The notes: generated by a model from the letters alone, not told the origin. A stretch of 64,000 nt of DNA from Rhizohabitans arisaemae (GCF_025996515.1 NZ_BLRH01000029.1:124001-188000); one strand, 5' to 3'; positions 16,900 through 26,715 are shown, counted from the stretch's first letter. Program-made: numbers and translations.

Positions 16900-17832
16900 C
16901 TACGACGCTCCACCCTTCCGTTCCGTCCATGCTTCGTGTGAGTTGTCCCCCGGAAGCACCCAGACGTCGGCATCGGGCCGGTCGATCTTCCGGAGCAGCG
17001 TCGCCTTGCCGGTGGCCTTGGAGATCCGGTAGACCTCCACCCCCGTCTTGGTCTTCGATCGGACGATCACACGTCCCGCCTGGTCGAAGTCGAGGTCGTC
17101 GATGTACTGCCCGCGGGGCAGCCGGACGGTCACCGGGCCGCTCGCGCGGTTGGTACGCAGATTGAGCAGGCGCAGCTTGCGGTACTTACCCCAGGTGCCG
17201 ACCGGTACCGCCGCGGTGATGTGGTCGTTCGCCAGCGCCGTCGGCGAGAGCCGCGTCTTCACGCGCGTCCGGGTGCGCAGCCCTCGGTCGAACGCCGTCA
17301 GCCGGTGTTCCCCGGCCAGCAGCATCCGCTTGCCGTCCGGGCTGAACCCCAGGAAACTCCAGGCGTCCGTCTTTCCGGGGGGTGGCAGCACCGTGCCCTT
17401 CCGCAGGTCCGCGAAGATTCCCACCCCCGGAGCCGAGGTTGTCGTGACCACGTAGCTTCCGTCGTCCGACACCACCGGCCACTCCTCGTCGATCGAGGCC
17501 GCCGTGAGTTTCGGGGAAACCACCCTCTCCTTGCCGTTCACCGTCCGCTCGACGAACAACCCATCCGATTTCCTGAAATAGAAGAAGTGCCGCCCGTCCC
17601 CGCTGACCAGGAACGGGGCCCGCTCACCGGCGTTGACGACGTCGTCGGGCGCCTCGGTGAGTGCCTCCGGTACCTCCACCACGTCTCCGTTGGCCAGCAC
17701 CAGTTTCCAGGTCTGCGTCGCCTGCGCGTACGCGATCGTGTCCGGTGCGGAAGACGTGGAAGCCGCCGCCGACTGTCCCATCGGTATCGGCGCTGTCAGG
17801 AGAAGTATTGCTAGAGCTATACGTAATCCCAT
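16900..17832 (-). CDS. Secreted beta-propeller-like (TolB/WD40-like) protein
   Basis: This 310-residue protein has a signal peptide (ALAILLLTAPIPMGQSAAA). The mature part has repeats of the propeller-blade type seen in TolB-like proteins, such as LVSGDGRHFFYFRKSDG, VVSDDGSYVVTT and LGFSPDGKRMLLAG. Such folds bind proteins or cell-wall material; no catalytic residues are apparent. A related-style lipoprotein gene lies upstream at 17960-19186 on the same strand, so both may be surface sensors or scaffolds. No specific function can be assigned. Confidence 0.7.
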   Translation of the reverse strand: MGLRIALAILLLTAPIPMGQSAAASTSSAPDTIAYAQATQTWKLVLANGDVVEVPEALTEAPDDVVNAGERAPFLVSGDGRHFFYFRKSDGLFVERTVNGKERVVSPKLTAASIDEEWPVVSDDGSYVVTTTSAPGVGIFADLRKGTVLPPPGKTDAWSFLGFSPDGKRMLLAGEHRLTAFDRGLRTRTRVKTRLSPTALANDHITAAVPVGTWGKYRKLRLLNLRTNRASGPVTVRLPRGQYIDDLDFDQAGRVIVRSKTKTGVEVYRISKATGKATLLRKIDRPDADVWVLPGDNSHEAWTERKGGAS

Positions 17833-17959
17833 GTTTCATGAGATACCAGAGTTTTCAGGTTGTTTCTGATCTTTCGGGATATCTCGGATGTGAGTGACCA
17901 TCGACTCCGGTGCCGTCGTCGGTGGCGAACCCATGTCGGCGTCCAGGGTCCCGCGACCT

Positions 17960-19186
17960 TCAGCCGCAGCTCCCGCGCTTGAGCGGGACGGTCTTCTTCC
18001 GCGCGGCCCGGTCCGGCGAAGTCTCGAGGTAGCCGCCGACAGCCTCCTCCCCGTCCGGGATCAGCCCCGGGTCGCGAGCCTGCAGCCGCTCCCGGTCAAT
18101 TCGGCCGGTCCGCCGAGCGTCGCCGGTCAGGATGTCCAGCGCATAGGTCTCCTCGATCGTGTCATCGCCCGGCTGGTTGCGGATGACGCCCACGAGCACC
18201 TCCCGGGGGTTCAGCCAGCCGATCCCCCATCCCCGTCCGACGTCTTTCGGCAGCTTGGGGGTGACCACCGAGCGGTTCTTCCCGGTACGGAGATCCACGG
18301 TGACCAGTTTGTCCGGTCTGATGTCACCGTCGCCGCACACGGCGAAGCCTCTGGGGGCGAGGTCGAAGGCGAGGCCGTCCTTGGCGATGAACCCTTCGAG
18401 GGTGAGCTCATTGTTGAGCTGCCGGACGACGATGTGGTGTGCGGGGCCGCCCGTGGTCTGGAGGCGGACCCCGGTGTCCGTCGCTGTCTCCGTGGTGAAC
18501 CGGGTGCCGGTCTCGTCCACGCCGATCACTCCCTCCGGGGCCTCGCGGATCTCTCCGGTCGTGACCTTGGCGATCATCTCCTTCACCTTGTGGTGCCCGC
18601 GCTGCTCGCCTTTCTCGTCCACCTCCGCGAGCACGACGTCGGAGACCAGCAGCCATCCGGCACCCAGGAACTTCAGTTCGGTGGGGTAGTTTCTCCCCGC
18701 GTCCCAGGTGGGGGTGTACCGCATCGGGGTGATCGCGCCGCTCGCCAGCTCGCGCACGACCAGCTGCCCGTCATGGGCCTGGAAGTAGGCGACGCGCAGG
18801 CCGTCCGGGCTGATCGCCAGGGGGGCCGTGTCGTCTTCCACGCCGTCCCAATAGTCGCCCAGCGCCTCGGGGAGGTACCAAAGGGCACCGTCACGGGTCA
18901 GCAGGCGCCAATGGCCGCACGCCACTCCTGTGTCGTAGGGGGACACCGAGCCGCAGCCATAGGCGAAGGTGGCGGGGCCGACTCCGGAGGAGGGGAGCAT
19001 TCGCAGGCCTGGCGGCACCTCGGTCACCGACGCGAGCGTCTTGGCCGGCGCCGCGGGCGACCGGGTGACGGCGGACGGGGAGCCACGCGCGGCTTTCGGC
19101 GTCGATCCGGCCGGAGCGGTTGAGGAGCAGCCTACGACCAGCGTTGCTCCGATGAACAGCAGCGCAACCTTCGTCAACGGTCTCAT
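17960..19186 (-). CDS. Lipoprotein with TolB-like beta-propeller repeats
   Basis: This 408-residue protein has a lipoprotein signal (LLFIGATLVVGC, lipid attachment at Cys20), then a Pro/Ala/Ser-rich linker and blade-like repeats (PLAISPDGLRVAYFQAHDG and others). It should be anchored outside the membrane. It is in the same orientation as the smaller propeller protein at 16900 and divergent from a helix-turn-helix protein at 19301. Role unknown; it resembles other actinomycete lipoproteins annotated only as WD40-like. Confidence 0.75.
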   Translation of the reverse strand: MRPLTKVALLFIGATLVVGCSSTAPAGSTPKAARGSPSAVTRSPAAPAKTLASVTEVPPGLRMLPSSGVGPATFAYGCGSVSPYDTGVACGHWRLLTRDGALWYLPEALGDYWDGVEDDTAPLAISPDGLRVAYFQAHDGQLVVRELASGAITPMRYTPTWDAGRNYPTELKFLGAGWLLVSDVVLAEVDEKGEQRGHHKVKEMIAKVTTGEIREAPEGVIGVDETGTRFTTETATDTGVRLQTTGGPAHHIVVRQLNNELTLEGFIAKDGLAFDLAPRGFAVCGDGDIRPDKLVTVDLRTGKNRSVVTPKLPKDVGRGWGIGWLNPREVLVGVIRNQPGDDTIEETYALDILTGDARRTGRIDRERLQARDPGLIPDGEEAVGGYLETSPDRAARKKTVPLKRGSCG

Positions 19187-19239
19187 GCTCCGTTGGAGCG
19201 TGCGGCAAAGCCGGTGGTTGGGCCGACATTGTCACGAAC

Positions 19240-19251
19240 ATATCACGATAT
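19240..19251. promoter_or_regulatory. Short AT-rich palindrome between divergent genes
   Basis: ATATC and GATAT are perfect arms around AC, in the space between the lipoprotein start at 19186 and the start at 19301. A TTGACA at 19264-19269 could be a -35 box for the plus-strand gene. Either could be chance in this AT-richer stretch. Confidence 0.35.
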
Positions 19252-19300
19252 TTTGAACGAATGGTTGACAACATAGTGTTCATTAGCCATTCTGGAGGGC

Positions 19301-19723
19301 ATGTCAGAAGATCCCTTCACTCCGCCGAATCCCGATCAGGTGCGGGCACATCGCGTGTACGCCGCCCTCGCCCGCATCGCCGAGCGGCACGCGGCCACGC
19401 GTGACCAGCGTGATCGTCAAGTTCACCCGGAGGTCTTGGGTCCGCACGAGGCGGTCAGGCTGGTGTCGTTCCTCGCCGCGGGATCCGCGGAGCCGGACGA
19501 CGGCGAGCCGGAGGTCGATCAGGCGGATATCACCGCCGCACTCACCCTCATTCCGCTCGTGCAGGCCGAGATGGAACAGCTGGAGGCGTCCCTGCTGCTC
19601 ATCGCGCGAGGCCGCGGCCTCACCTGGCAGGAGATCGCCTTCGGGTTGGGGCTTGGCACTCCCCAGGCCGCCCGGCAGCGCTATGAGCGGCTGTCCGGCC
19701 GGGTGGCGGCAAACCAGGGGTAG
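19301..19723 (+). CDS. Small helix-turn-helix DNA-binding protein
   Basis: This 140-residue protein ends with a sigma-region-4-like helix-turn-helix, LTWQEIAFGLGLGTPQAARQ followed by RYERL, typical of a group of small actinomycete DNA-binding proteins. The N-terminal part is helical and acidic. GGAGG lies just upstream of the ATG. It is divergent from the propeller lipoprotein at 17960-19186 and could regulate it. It lacks a sigma region 2, so it is not itself a sigma factor. Confidence 0.7.
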   Translation: MSEDPFTPPNPDQVRAHRVYAALARIAERHAATRDQRDRQVHPEVLGPHEAVRLVSFLAAGSAEPDDGEPEVDQADITAALTLIPLVQAEMEQLEASLLLIARGRGLTWQEIAFGLGLGTPQAARQRYERLSGRVAANQG

Positions 19724-19905
19724 TCCGCCTGGGCGATCAAGACGAGCCCGCGTCATCGGCCGTACGGCGTGGACGCCAACTGAACGGTTCGCCCCGCTCG
19801 TCGACACCACTCGTTGATCAAAGATCGGCGCCCGGACACGGCACCCTCCTGACAAGATCGATACGTTACGGCGTTTACGCTGGTCAGGTCATATGGGGGG
19901 AGAGA

Positions 19906-20814
19906 ATGGGTCCGATCCTTGTGACCGGTGCCGGGGGAGGCGTCGGAAGCGTCGGCCGTACCGTCACCGGGTTGCTGATCGGCCGCGGCCTCCCCGTACG
20001 CGCGCTGGTCCACCATGACGACGAGCGTGCCGACGCCCTGCGCGGTCTCGGCGCGGACGTGGTCGTCGGAGATCTCACCCGCCCCACGGACGTGGCGCGC
20101 GGCCTCGACGGTGTCCGTCGGATGTTCTTCGCGATGAGCGTGTCGCCCTCCTACCTGGAGGCCGCCGCCACCGTGGCGACCGTGGCCCGCGCCCTCGGCC
20201 CGCTGGAAGCCCTGGTCGACATCTCCCAGATGACGGTCTCGCAGATGGACGCCCTCAGCACCGAGGAATCCCGCCAGCAGCGGCTGCACTGGCTGTCCGA
20301 ACAGCTGCTGGACTGGTCCGCCCTGCCGGTCGTGCACATCCGTCCCACGATTTTCCTGGAAAACCCGCTGTTCACCACGCTGGCCGCGAGCTCCGTCGCG
20401 GACCGGGGCGTCATCGAGCTCCCGTTCGGGCGGGGCCGTACCTCGCCGATCGCCGCCGCCGACGTCGCGGAGGTCGTGACCGCCGTCCTCGCGAACCCCG
20501 GACCGCACATCGGGCAGGTCTACGAGTTGACCGGCCCGCGCGCCCAGGACATGACCGGCGTGGCCGGGGAGTTCTCCCGCGCGCTGGGCAGACCGATCTC
20601 GTACGTGGACGTGCCCCCGGATGAGTGGGCCGACCGTGTGCTGTCCCACGCCGGGCTTGGGCCACACGTCGAACAGCATCTGGCCACCATGGCCCGGCTG
20701 CACCGGCGGAATCGCTACGACCGCTCCACCCGGACCGTCGAAGAGATCACCGGCCGTCCGGCCCAGACGATTGAGGATTTCGTCGCCCGACATGCCGATC
20801 TGTTCAGCCGGTGA
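19906..20814 (+). CDS. NmrA-like NAD(P)-binding protein (atypical SDR)
   Basis: This 302-residue protein has an N-terminal Rossmann motif (TGAGGGVGSVGR) and the NmrA-type pattern GADVVVGDLTRPTDVARGLDG. It lacks the usual YxxxK catalytic pair of classical SDRs, as NmrA/QOR-like members do. These proteins sense or reduce quinones or similar small molecules. The ATG at 19906 follows GGGGGAGAG. It converges on the multicopper oxidase gene, with no clear terminator between. Substrate unknown. Confidence 0.8.
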   Translation: MGPILVTGAGGGVGSVGRTVTGLLIGRGLPVRALVHHDDERADALRGLGADVVVGDLTRPTDVARGLDGVRRMFFAMSVSPSYLEAAATVATVARALGPLEALVDISQMTVSQMDALSTEESRQQRLHWLSEQLLDWSALPVVHIRPTIFLENPLFTTLAASSVADRGVIELPFGRGRTSPIAAADVAEVVTAVLANPGPHIGQVYELTGPRAQDMTGVAGEFSRALGRPISYVDVPPDEWADRVLSHAGLGPHVEQHLATMARLHRRNRYDRSTRTVEEITGRPAQTIEDFVARHADLFSR

Positions 20815-20945
20815 TGAGACGTCGCATGGTTGCTCCCTCAAGCCGGGTACGGCGAGGTTCCGCTGTCCGCCGACGCGGAGGGTGTTTCACGTAGGCGGGT
20901 TGTGCGAGGAGGCCGCAAGTTGAAGCCGTTCCGAGGCCGCCCGAG

Positions 20946-22505
20946 CTAGACGACGTCGATGTTGGCCATCATCGCCATGTCCTCATGTTCGAGGTTGTGG
21001 CAGTGCATCACGTATCGGCCGCGGTAGCCGGTGAAGCGCACCAGGATCTGAACCACTTCGTAGGGGCGGACGTCGACGGTGTCCTTCCAGCCGCCGTCCG
21101 AGGGCCGGGGTTTGCGGCCGTTCCGGCCGACCACCTGGAAGTGGCCGAGGTGGACGTGGACGGGGTGGTGGAAATCCGAGGTGAGGGTCCACAGCTCGGT
21201 GGTGCCGAGCGCCGGGTCGGCGATCGCGCCGGCCGGGTCGAACGGCAGGCCGTTGATCATCCACTTCTTGCCGTGCGGGCCCGGACCGCTCAGCCTGAAG
21301 TCGAACCGGCGCCTGCGTACGGCTTGCGCGGGTGACGGCGTGGGAACGTCGGCGAGCCTGGCCGGGATCGCGCTGTCGTCCTTGGCCCGGCGGGTGACGT
21401 GGAACCTCATGACGTCGCGGGTGGCTCCGGTGCCGAGGTGGTTGCGCAACACCACGCGGGTACCGACGGGGTACGCCGCGAAGTCGACGACGACGTCGGC
21501 GCGTTCACCGCTCGCCACCACCAGCTCGTCGAGGCGCTGCGGCCGCCCCAGCAGCCCGACGTCGCTTCCGATCTGGACGAACGCCGCACCAGAGGGTGGC
21601 GGCGGGTCCAAGCGCAGGTCGAGACGGCGGGCGTTGCAGGCGTTGAGGATCCTGAGCCGGTACCGAATCGCGGCGACCTCCTTCTCCGGCCACGGTGCCC
21701 CGTTGACCAGGATCGCGTCGCCTTCGACGCCTTGGTGGTGGGCGCCCTTCACGCCGGGCTGCTTCAGCAGCGTCGGGTCGAGGGACGGGTAGCGCAGGGA
21801 GCCGTCCGCCTCGAACGCACGGTCGCAGATCAGCAGCGGGATCTCCTGCTCGCCGCGGGGCAGCGGCAGCGCGTCCTCGGCGTCGTCCCGGATGATGAAC
21901 ATGCCGGCGAGACCGCGGTAGACCTGCGGTGCGGTGAAGTCCATCCGGTGGTCGTGGTACCACAGCGTGGCGGCCTGCTGGTCGAGGGGAAACTCGTGCG
22001 TGAACCGCTCCGCGGCCAGCTTCCACACCGACTGGTCGTGCGCCGCGTGCGGGCTGTGGCCGGGATCGAATCCGGTGAGTCGAGGGGGTACGACCAGATG
22101 GGTGGGGTAGCCGTCGAACTCGGCCGGCGTCACCCCGCCGTGCAGGTGCGTGGACGTGGGCACCGGCAGGGTGTTGCGGATCCGGACCCGGATCGGCTTC
22201 CCGCGCCGGACGTCGAAGGTCGGGCCGGGGAACGTTCCGTCGTATCCCCATATCTCGGTCCGAGTGCCCGGGATGATCTCCAGCTTGGCCTGCCGTTGCA
22301 CCAGCTCATAGGTGCCGTCGGCGCCGGGTTCGGCGATCGCGGGGACAGGAAGCGGGACGGTGAACGGCCGGGGGAGGGGGAGCCGGCTGGTGAGCAAGGC
22401 GCCGCTCCGCTCGGTGGTCGAGGCTCCGCATCCGGTCAGGCCCGCCGCGGCGGTGCCGGCGAGCAGGCCGAGGAATCCGCGTCGCGAGATCCTGGCCGGG
22501 CTCAT
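20946..22505 (-). CDS. TAT-exported multicopper oxidase (lipoprotein)
   Basis: This 519-residue enzyme starts at 22505 with a twin-arginine signal (SRRGFLGLLAG) and a lipobox-like LTGC, so it should be folded with copper before export and then lipid-anchored. All four copper-binding motifs are present: THLHGG, WYHDH, HPVHVHLG and the C-terminal HCHNLEHEDMAM with an axial Met. It resembles CotA/bilirubin-oxidase-type enzymes that oxidise phenols or metal ions using oxygen. Its start overlaps the stop of the upstream membrane protein (ATGA). Natural substrate unknown. Confidence 0.9.
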   Translation of the reverse strand: MSPARISRRGFLGLLAGTAAAGLTGCGASTTERSGALLTSRLPLPRPFTVPLPVPAIAEPGADGTYELVQRQAKLEIIPGTRTEIWGYDGTFPGPTFDVRRGKPIRVRIRNTLPVPTSTHLHGGVTPAEFDGYPTHLVVPPRLTGFDPGHSPHAAHDQSVWKLAAERFTHEFPLDQQAATLWYHDHRMDFTAPQVYRGLAGMFIIRDDAEDALPLPRGEQEIPLLICDRAFEADGSLRYPSLDPTLLKQPGVKGAHHQGVEGDAILVNGAPWPEKEVAAIRYRLRILNACNARRLDLRLDPPPPSGAAFVQIGSDVGLLGRPQRLDELVVASGERADVVVDFAAYPVGTRVVLRNHLGTGATRDVMRFHVTRRAKDDSAIPARLADVPTPSPAQAVRRRRFDFRLSGPGPHGKKWMINGLPFDPAGAIADPALGTTELWTLTSDFHHPVHVHLGHFQVVGRNGRKPRPSDGGWKDTVDVRPYEVVQILVRFTGYRGRYVMHCHNLEHEDMAMMANIDVV

Positions 22506-22939
22506 CGGGCGTCCTTCCGTCCGCGGGTGAAGCGGCGCCGATCCGAGCGTGGTGACCACACCGCGATGAGGAGGGCCACCAGCAGTCCGAACAGCAGGAC
22601 ACCCACGGGGATGTGCAAGGCGATGGCACGGGCGTACCCGAGCGCCGCCTGCAGCTCGATCACCACGAAGATCCCGATACTCACGGAGACGGGCCATGCG
22701 GGACCTCGCCCCGGCCGCCACGCCAGAATGGAGGCGATGATCTGCAGGAAGGCGAGCACCACGAGGAACGAGGCGATCATGCCGTGCAGGTCGAGCATGC
22801 CGACGTCCCCGGTGACGAACAGCCCGGCCAGCACCGGCTGGACGAGGGCGAGCAGGGTGACGGCCATCGCGAGCACGCGCAGCGACCACTTCGCCCAGCG
22901 GGCCATGCCCGGCGGCCGCGATGCTTGAGCAGCGGTCAT
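22502..22939 (-). CDS. Four-helix integral membrane protein (DUF6220-like)
   Basis: This 145-residue protein has about four hydrophobic helices (LRVLAMAVTLLALVQPVLAG, HGMIASFLVVLAFLQIIAS, WPVSVSIGIFVVIELQAALG, IPVGVLLFGLLVALLIAVW) with histidines in helices 2 and 4, and a basic tail. The pattern resembles small cytochrome-like or DUF6220 proteins. Its stop overlaps the start of the multicopper oxidase, so the two are translated together. It could pass electrons to or assist the oxidase, but that is inference. Confidence 0.75.
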   Translation of the reverse strand: MTAAQASRPPGMARWAKWSLRVLAMAVTLLALVQPVLAGLFVTGDVGMLDLHGMIASFLVVLAFLQIIASILAWRPGRGPAWPVSVSIGIFVVIELQAALGYARAIALHIPVGVLLFGLLVALLIAVWSPRSDRRRFTRGRKDAR

Positions 22940-23148
22940 GACTTGTCCCGCGTCTTCCGATCGACGACCACGGCGACGACCGCACCGGCGATTCCCAGCA
23001 CGGGCATCAGGCTGCCCAGCAGGATTCCCAGGCCGGTGCCGACACCCTCTCCCCCGGAGACCAGGGGGCGGGCCAGGGCCGAGGTAAGCAACGCTCCCGC
23101 GATCAGGCCCAGGAACAGGCCGAGCACCGCTACGCCGAGTGTTCTCAT
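22936..23148 (-). CDS. Small two-helix membrane protein upstream of the oxidase pair
   Basis: This 70-residue protein has two hydrophobic helices (LGVAVLGLFLGLIAGALLTS and IAGAVVAVVV) joined by a Gly-rich loop, with a charged C-terminal tail. Its stop overlaps the start of the next gene by four bases, making a three-gene coupled operon that ends with the multicopper oxidase. I place the start at the ATG at 23148; an upstream in-frame GTG at 23202 cannot be excluded. No family recognised. Confidence 0.6.
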   Translation of the reverse strand: MRTLGVAVLGLFLGLIAGALLTSALARPLVSGGEGVGTGLGILLGSLMPVLGIAGAVVAVVVDRKTRDKS

Positions 23149-23315
23149 GCCTTGAAAACCTACGGACGCAGCCGCTCCACGTCGTCCGCCCGAGGTCGAC
23201 ACCCGAACGTCGATTTCCGGTGTATCGCGGGTGCAGGAGTACCTCGGATGTCGACACGGTCCGTCGTCCGATGGTCGGAAGGGGCCGGTATCGGACTCGA
23301 CTACCCTAGGTGGGC

Positions 23316-24461
23316 GTGAGAAGACGGCAGGTCGTGATCGACGCTTGCCTGGGCGGCGTCGTCGCCTTGGTCGTCGCGGTCGCGATCACCGCGAACACGG
23401 GTGGCAGCCGTGGACCGGATCTCGGCGCCTACATGTTCGCGGTGGGCCTCGGGCTGCTGATGTTCGTCCGGAGACAGCACCCGTCGCTGACGCTGATCGT
23501 GACGGCAGTGGGTCTGGTCGGCTACTACATCGCCGACTATCCGCCGATCGGCCTGGCGGTGCCCGTCGCCGCCGCACTGTACTCCGCGGCCGAACACGGC
23601 AAGCTGATGCTCGCCGGCGGGGTGGCCGTCTTCCTGCTGCTGTCCTCCTCCTTCTTCCGGCTGCGCGACGGCCAGGAACTCGCCTATCTCCTCGGCTACG
23701 AACTGTCGTGGTCGGTGGCGGTCATGGCGGGTGCCGTCGCGCTCGGCGACGGGGTGCGCAGCCGCCGGATCCGCAACGCGCAACAGCGCCAACGCGAACT
23801 GGACCTGCTGGAGGCGAGCCGGCAGGAAGCCGCGAGGCGCATCACGCAGGAGCGCCTCCAGCTCGCACGCGATCTCCACGATGTCCTCGCCCACACCACG
23901 ACCGTCATCTCCATCCAGGCCGACGTGGCCCGCGAGGCACTTCAGGTCCGCGACGTCGACGCCGCGCAGGCCGCTCTTTCGATAATCCGGTCGGCCGGTG
24001 GGCAAGCCACCCAAGAGCTCCGTGCCACGCTCACCCTGCTCCGGCAACCCGCGGAGGGGGCGTCACGCGTCCCGGTCGGCAGCCTGGAACACCTCGGCCG
24101 CCTGGCCGCCGTCACCACGGAAAGCGGACTGCCGGTCACCGTCCACGTCGACGGCGAGCGACCCCCTCCGCCCACCGTGGTCGACGTCACCGCGTATCGC
24201 ATCGTGCAGGAGGCGCTCACCAACGCCGTACGCCACGCCAACGCCACGCATGTGGCCGTACACGTGCGCTATCGGCCCGATCGGGTCGACGTCACCGTGA
24301 AGGACGACGGCCGTGGAGGCGACGGCGGTACGGGCGGCGGCGGGCACGGGCTGACCGGGATGCGCGAACGCGCGGAGCTGATCGGCGGAACCCTCACCGT
24401 CATCGCCGGGGGCGACGGCTTCGAGGTCCGCGCGTCGCTGCCGTTCGAGGGGGCGCGATGA
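23316..24461 (+). CDS. DesK/NarX-type sensor histidine kinase
   Basis: This kinase of about 381 residues has roughly five N-terminal membrane helices and a HisKA_3 dimerisation domain. The phosphorylated His is in ARDLHDVLAH, near residue 188. A C-terminal HATPase has NAVRHA (N-box) and GHGLTGMRERA (G-box). It should phosphorylate the response regulator that overlaps its stop. TACCCT at 23302-23307 may be a -10 box that would make the GTG at 23316 leaderless; the GTG at 23310 is the alternative. The signal is unknown. It is divergent from the multicopper-oxidase operon, a possible target. Confidence 0.87.
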   Translation: MRRRQVVIDACLGGVVALVVAVAITANTGGSRGPDLGAYMFAVGLGLLMFVRRQHPSLTLIVTAVGLVGYYIADYPPIGLAVPVAAALYSAAEHGKLMLAGGVAVFLLLSSSFFRLRDGQELAYLLGYELSWSVAVMAGAVALGDGVRSRRIRNAQQRQRELDLLEASRQEAARRITQERLQLARDLHDVLAHTTTVISIQADVAREALQVRDVDAAQAALSIIRSAGGQATQELRATLTLLRQPAEGASRVPVGSLEHLGRLAAVTTESGLPVTVHVDGERPPPPTVVDVTAYRIVQEALTNAVRHANATHVAVHVRYRPDRVDVTVKDDGRGGDGGTGGGGHGLTGMRERAELIGGTLTVIAGGDGFEVRASLPFEGAR

Positions 24462-25117
24462 TCCGCGTCGCCATCGTGGACGACCAGCACCTGGTCCGTG
24501 CCGGATTACGCGCGCTGGTCGAGCGGGCGCCCGACATCACCGTCGTGGGTGAGGCGGCCGACGGGGAACGCGCGTGGGCCCTGTGCCAAGAGTTGCATCC
24601 CGACGTGGTCCTGATGGACATCCGCATGCCGGGCGTGGACGGCATCGAGGCGACCCGGCGGATCAAGGGCGACGAGCGGCTGGCCGGCATTCATGTCGTC
24701 ATGCTGACCACTTTCGATACGGACGAACATGTTTTCGCCGCCATCCAGGCGGGCGCCGCCGGTTTCCTGCTCAAGGATGCCGACCCCGACGAACTGCGCC
24801 GGGCCGTGCGCATCGTCGCCTCCGGCGACGCCCTCCTGTCCCCTGCGGTGACCCGCCGGGTGATGGACGCCGCGGCGCGTTCGGCCATCCGGCCCCCCGT
24901 CACGGAACCGATCAAACGGCTCACGGACCGGGAGCGGGAAGTCCTGTATCACATCGGCTGCGGGCTCTCGAACGACGAGATCGCCGCGGAACTCCACATC
25001 ACCTCGGCCACGGCGCGTACCTACGTCAGCCGTCTCCTCGCCAAGCTCCACGCCCGAGACCGCTCTCAACTCGTCGCGCTCGCCTACCAGTCCGGCCTCA
25101 TTCAAGCCCCGGGTTGA
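24458..25117 (+). CDS. NarL/LuxR-family response regulator
   Basis: This 219-residue regulator has a receiver domain (acidic pair DDQ near residue 9, phospho-acceptor Asp in VVLMDIRMPG, Lys in FLLKDAD) and a C-terminal LuxR helix-turn-helix (LTDREREVLYHIGCGLSNDE). It starts inside the stop of the kinase gene (ATGA), so both partners are made together. Target genes are not shown by sequence; the divergent oxidase operon is the nearest candidate. Confidence 0.92.
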   Translation: MIRVAIVDDQHLVRAGLRALVERAPDITVVGEAADGERAWALCQELHPDVVLMDIRMPGVDGIEATRRIKGDERLAGIHVVMLTTFDTDEHVFAAIQAGAAGFLLKDADPDELRRAVRIVASGDALLSPAVTRRVMDAAARSAIRPPVTEPIKRLTDREREVLYHIGCGLSNDEIAAELHITSATARTYVSRLLAKLHARDRSQLVALAYQSGLIQAPG

Positions 25118-25211
25118 CCGCGAGGCCGGATTCCGGGTGGACAGCCCTTCCGCGACCACGGTGACGCGTCCCCGACCGGGTTCCCGACGGCTGCGGGGGA
25201 GCACATCGGAG

Positions 25212-25255
25212 GCTCTTCGCCATCGGATGGGAACCCCGTACCGATGGCGAAGAGC
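25212..25255. terminator. Strong bidirectional terminator
   Basis: GCTCTTCGCCATCGG (25212-25226) and CCGATGGCGAAGAGC (25241-25255) form a perfect 15-bp stem around a 14-base loop, between the converging response regulator and amidase fragment. Confidence 0.8.
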
Positions 25256-25299
25256 GTGCCGAGCCGGATCCGCACCGCAAGCCCGGGTGTCTCGGTCGG

Positions 25300-26715
25300 C
25301 TACGGCAGCGTCGGCAGGTAGGTCGGCGGTTTGCGTACCTGTCCGGCCTGCTCGAACGCGTAGCCCAGGGCGATAAGGGTCGGCTCGGAGAACCGGCCGC
25401 CGAAGAAGGTGACGCCGAGCGGCAGGACGTTCTTGGCGTATCCACCGGGGATCGTGATCGCGGGGTAGCCGGAGACGGCCGCCGGTGTGGAGGAGGCGAT
25501 GTAGCCGGAGAAGTCGTCGCCCTTGGTCAGGCTCGTCAGCCACGCTTCGCCGTTGGTCGGCGCGAGCACCGCGTCGAGCCGGTGCGCGGCCATCGCGGAG
25601 TCGATCGCCTGCCGGGCGAGCGAGGTCGCCTTCTCCCTGAGGGCGCGGTACGCGGGGTCGTTCAGGTCACCGCTGGTCGCCTGGGCCTGTTCGAACAGCT
25701 CCTGCCCGAAGTAGCGGAGCTCGGTCGAGGCGTGCCGCTTGTTGAACTCGATCAGTTCGGCGAGGCTGCTCGGGTGCCGTCCCGGGGTTTGGGCCAGGTA
25801 GACGTTGATGTCGTGCTTGAACTCGGTCAGCAGGGCGGGGAACTCCGCCTCGCCGATCTGGTCCACCCCGGTCAGGTCGACATTGTCGACCACGGTCGCG
25901 CCCTGCGCCCGGAGCGTGGCGACGGTGGTGTCCAGCGTGGCGAGCACCGCTTGGTCGGCCCCTGCGGCCGCCCGCCAGACGCCGATGCGCTTGCCGGTCA
26001 GCGCGTCCGGCTGCAGGGCCTTGAGGTAGTCGCGGTTGCCACCGGGGACGGTGGCCGGGTCTTTGGGGTCGGTTCCTTGGATGACCGAGAGCACCGCGGC
26101 GGCGTCGGTGACGTTCCTGGTGATGGGGCCGGCGGTGTCCTGGGCCAGGGAGAGCGGGACGATTCCGGTCCGGCTGACCAGGCCGACCGTGGGCTTGATG
26201 CCGACGGTGCCGGTCACCCCCGCCGGGCAGACGATCGAGCCGTCGGTCTCGGTGCCGATGGTGACGGCGGCCAGGCCGGCCGCGGCGGCGACCGCCGAGC
26301 CGCTGCTGGATCCGCAGGGGTTGCGGTCCAGGACGTAGGGATTGCTCGCCTGGCCGCCGACGGCGCTCCAGCCGCTGGAGGAGGGACTGGAGCGGAAGTT
26401 GGCCCACTCCGACATGTTGGCCTTGCCGAGGATGATCGCCCCCGCTTCGCGCAGCCGCCGGACGACGAACGCGTCCCGGTTCGGGCGGGAGTCCAGCAAC
26501 GCCAGCGAGCCGGCGGTCGTGCGGAGCCGTCCGGCGGTGTCGACGTTGTCCTTGAGCAGGACCGGGATACCTTCCAGCGGGCTGCGTGCCCCTTGGCGCC
26601 GCCGCCGGTCGCTCCGTTCCGCTTCCCGCAGCGCAGCGGGGTTGGTCGAGATGACGGCGTGCAGCCGCGGGTTCAGCCGGCGAATGCGGTCGAGGTAGAA
26701 CCGGGTGAGCATCAC
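25300..26715 (-). pseudogene. Secreted amidase, C-terminal part of a gene split by an integrative element
   Basis: This 471-codon frame is an amidase-signature hydrolase without its beginning. The catalytic Lys is in VLLKDNVDT, and the Ser-cisSer-Ser set is in GSSSGSAVAAAAG and TDGSIVCPAG. Homologues have a signal peptide and about 60 residues before LTRFYLDRIRRLNP; here that part is missing because the frame is interrupted at 26717. The missing piece lies at 38888-39079. Removing the intervening 12,184 bp joins the two in frame to a 531-residue protein. A GTG at 26715 could still start translation, but the product would lack its export signal. Confidence 0.93.
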
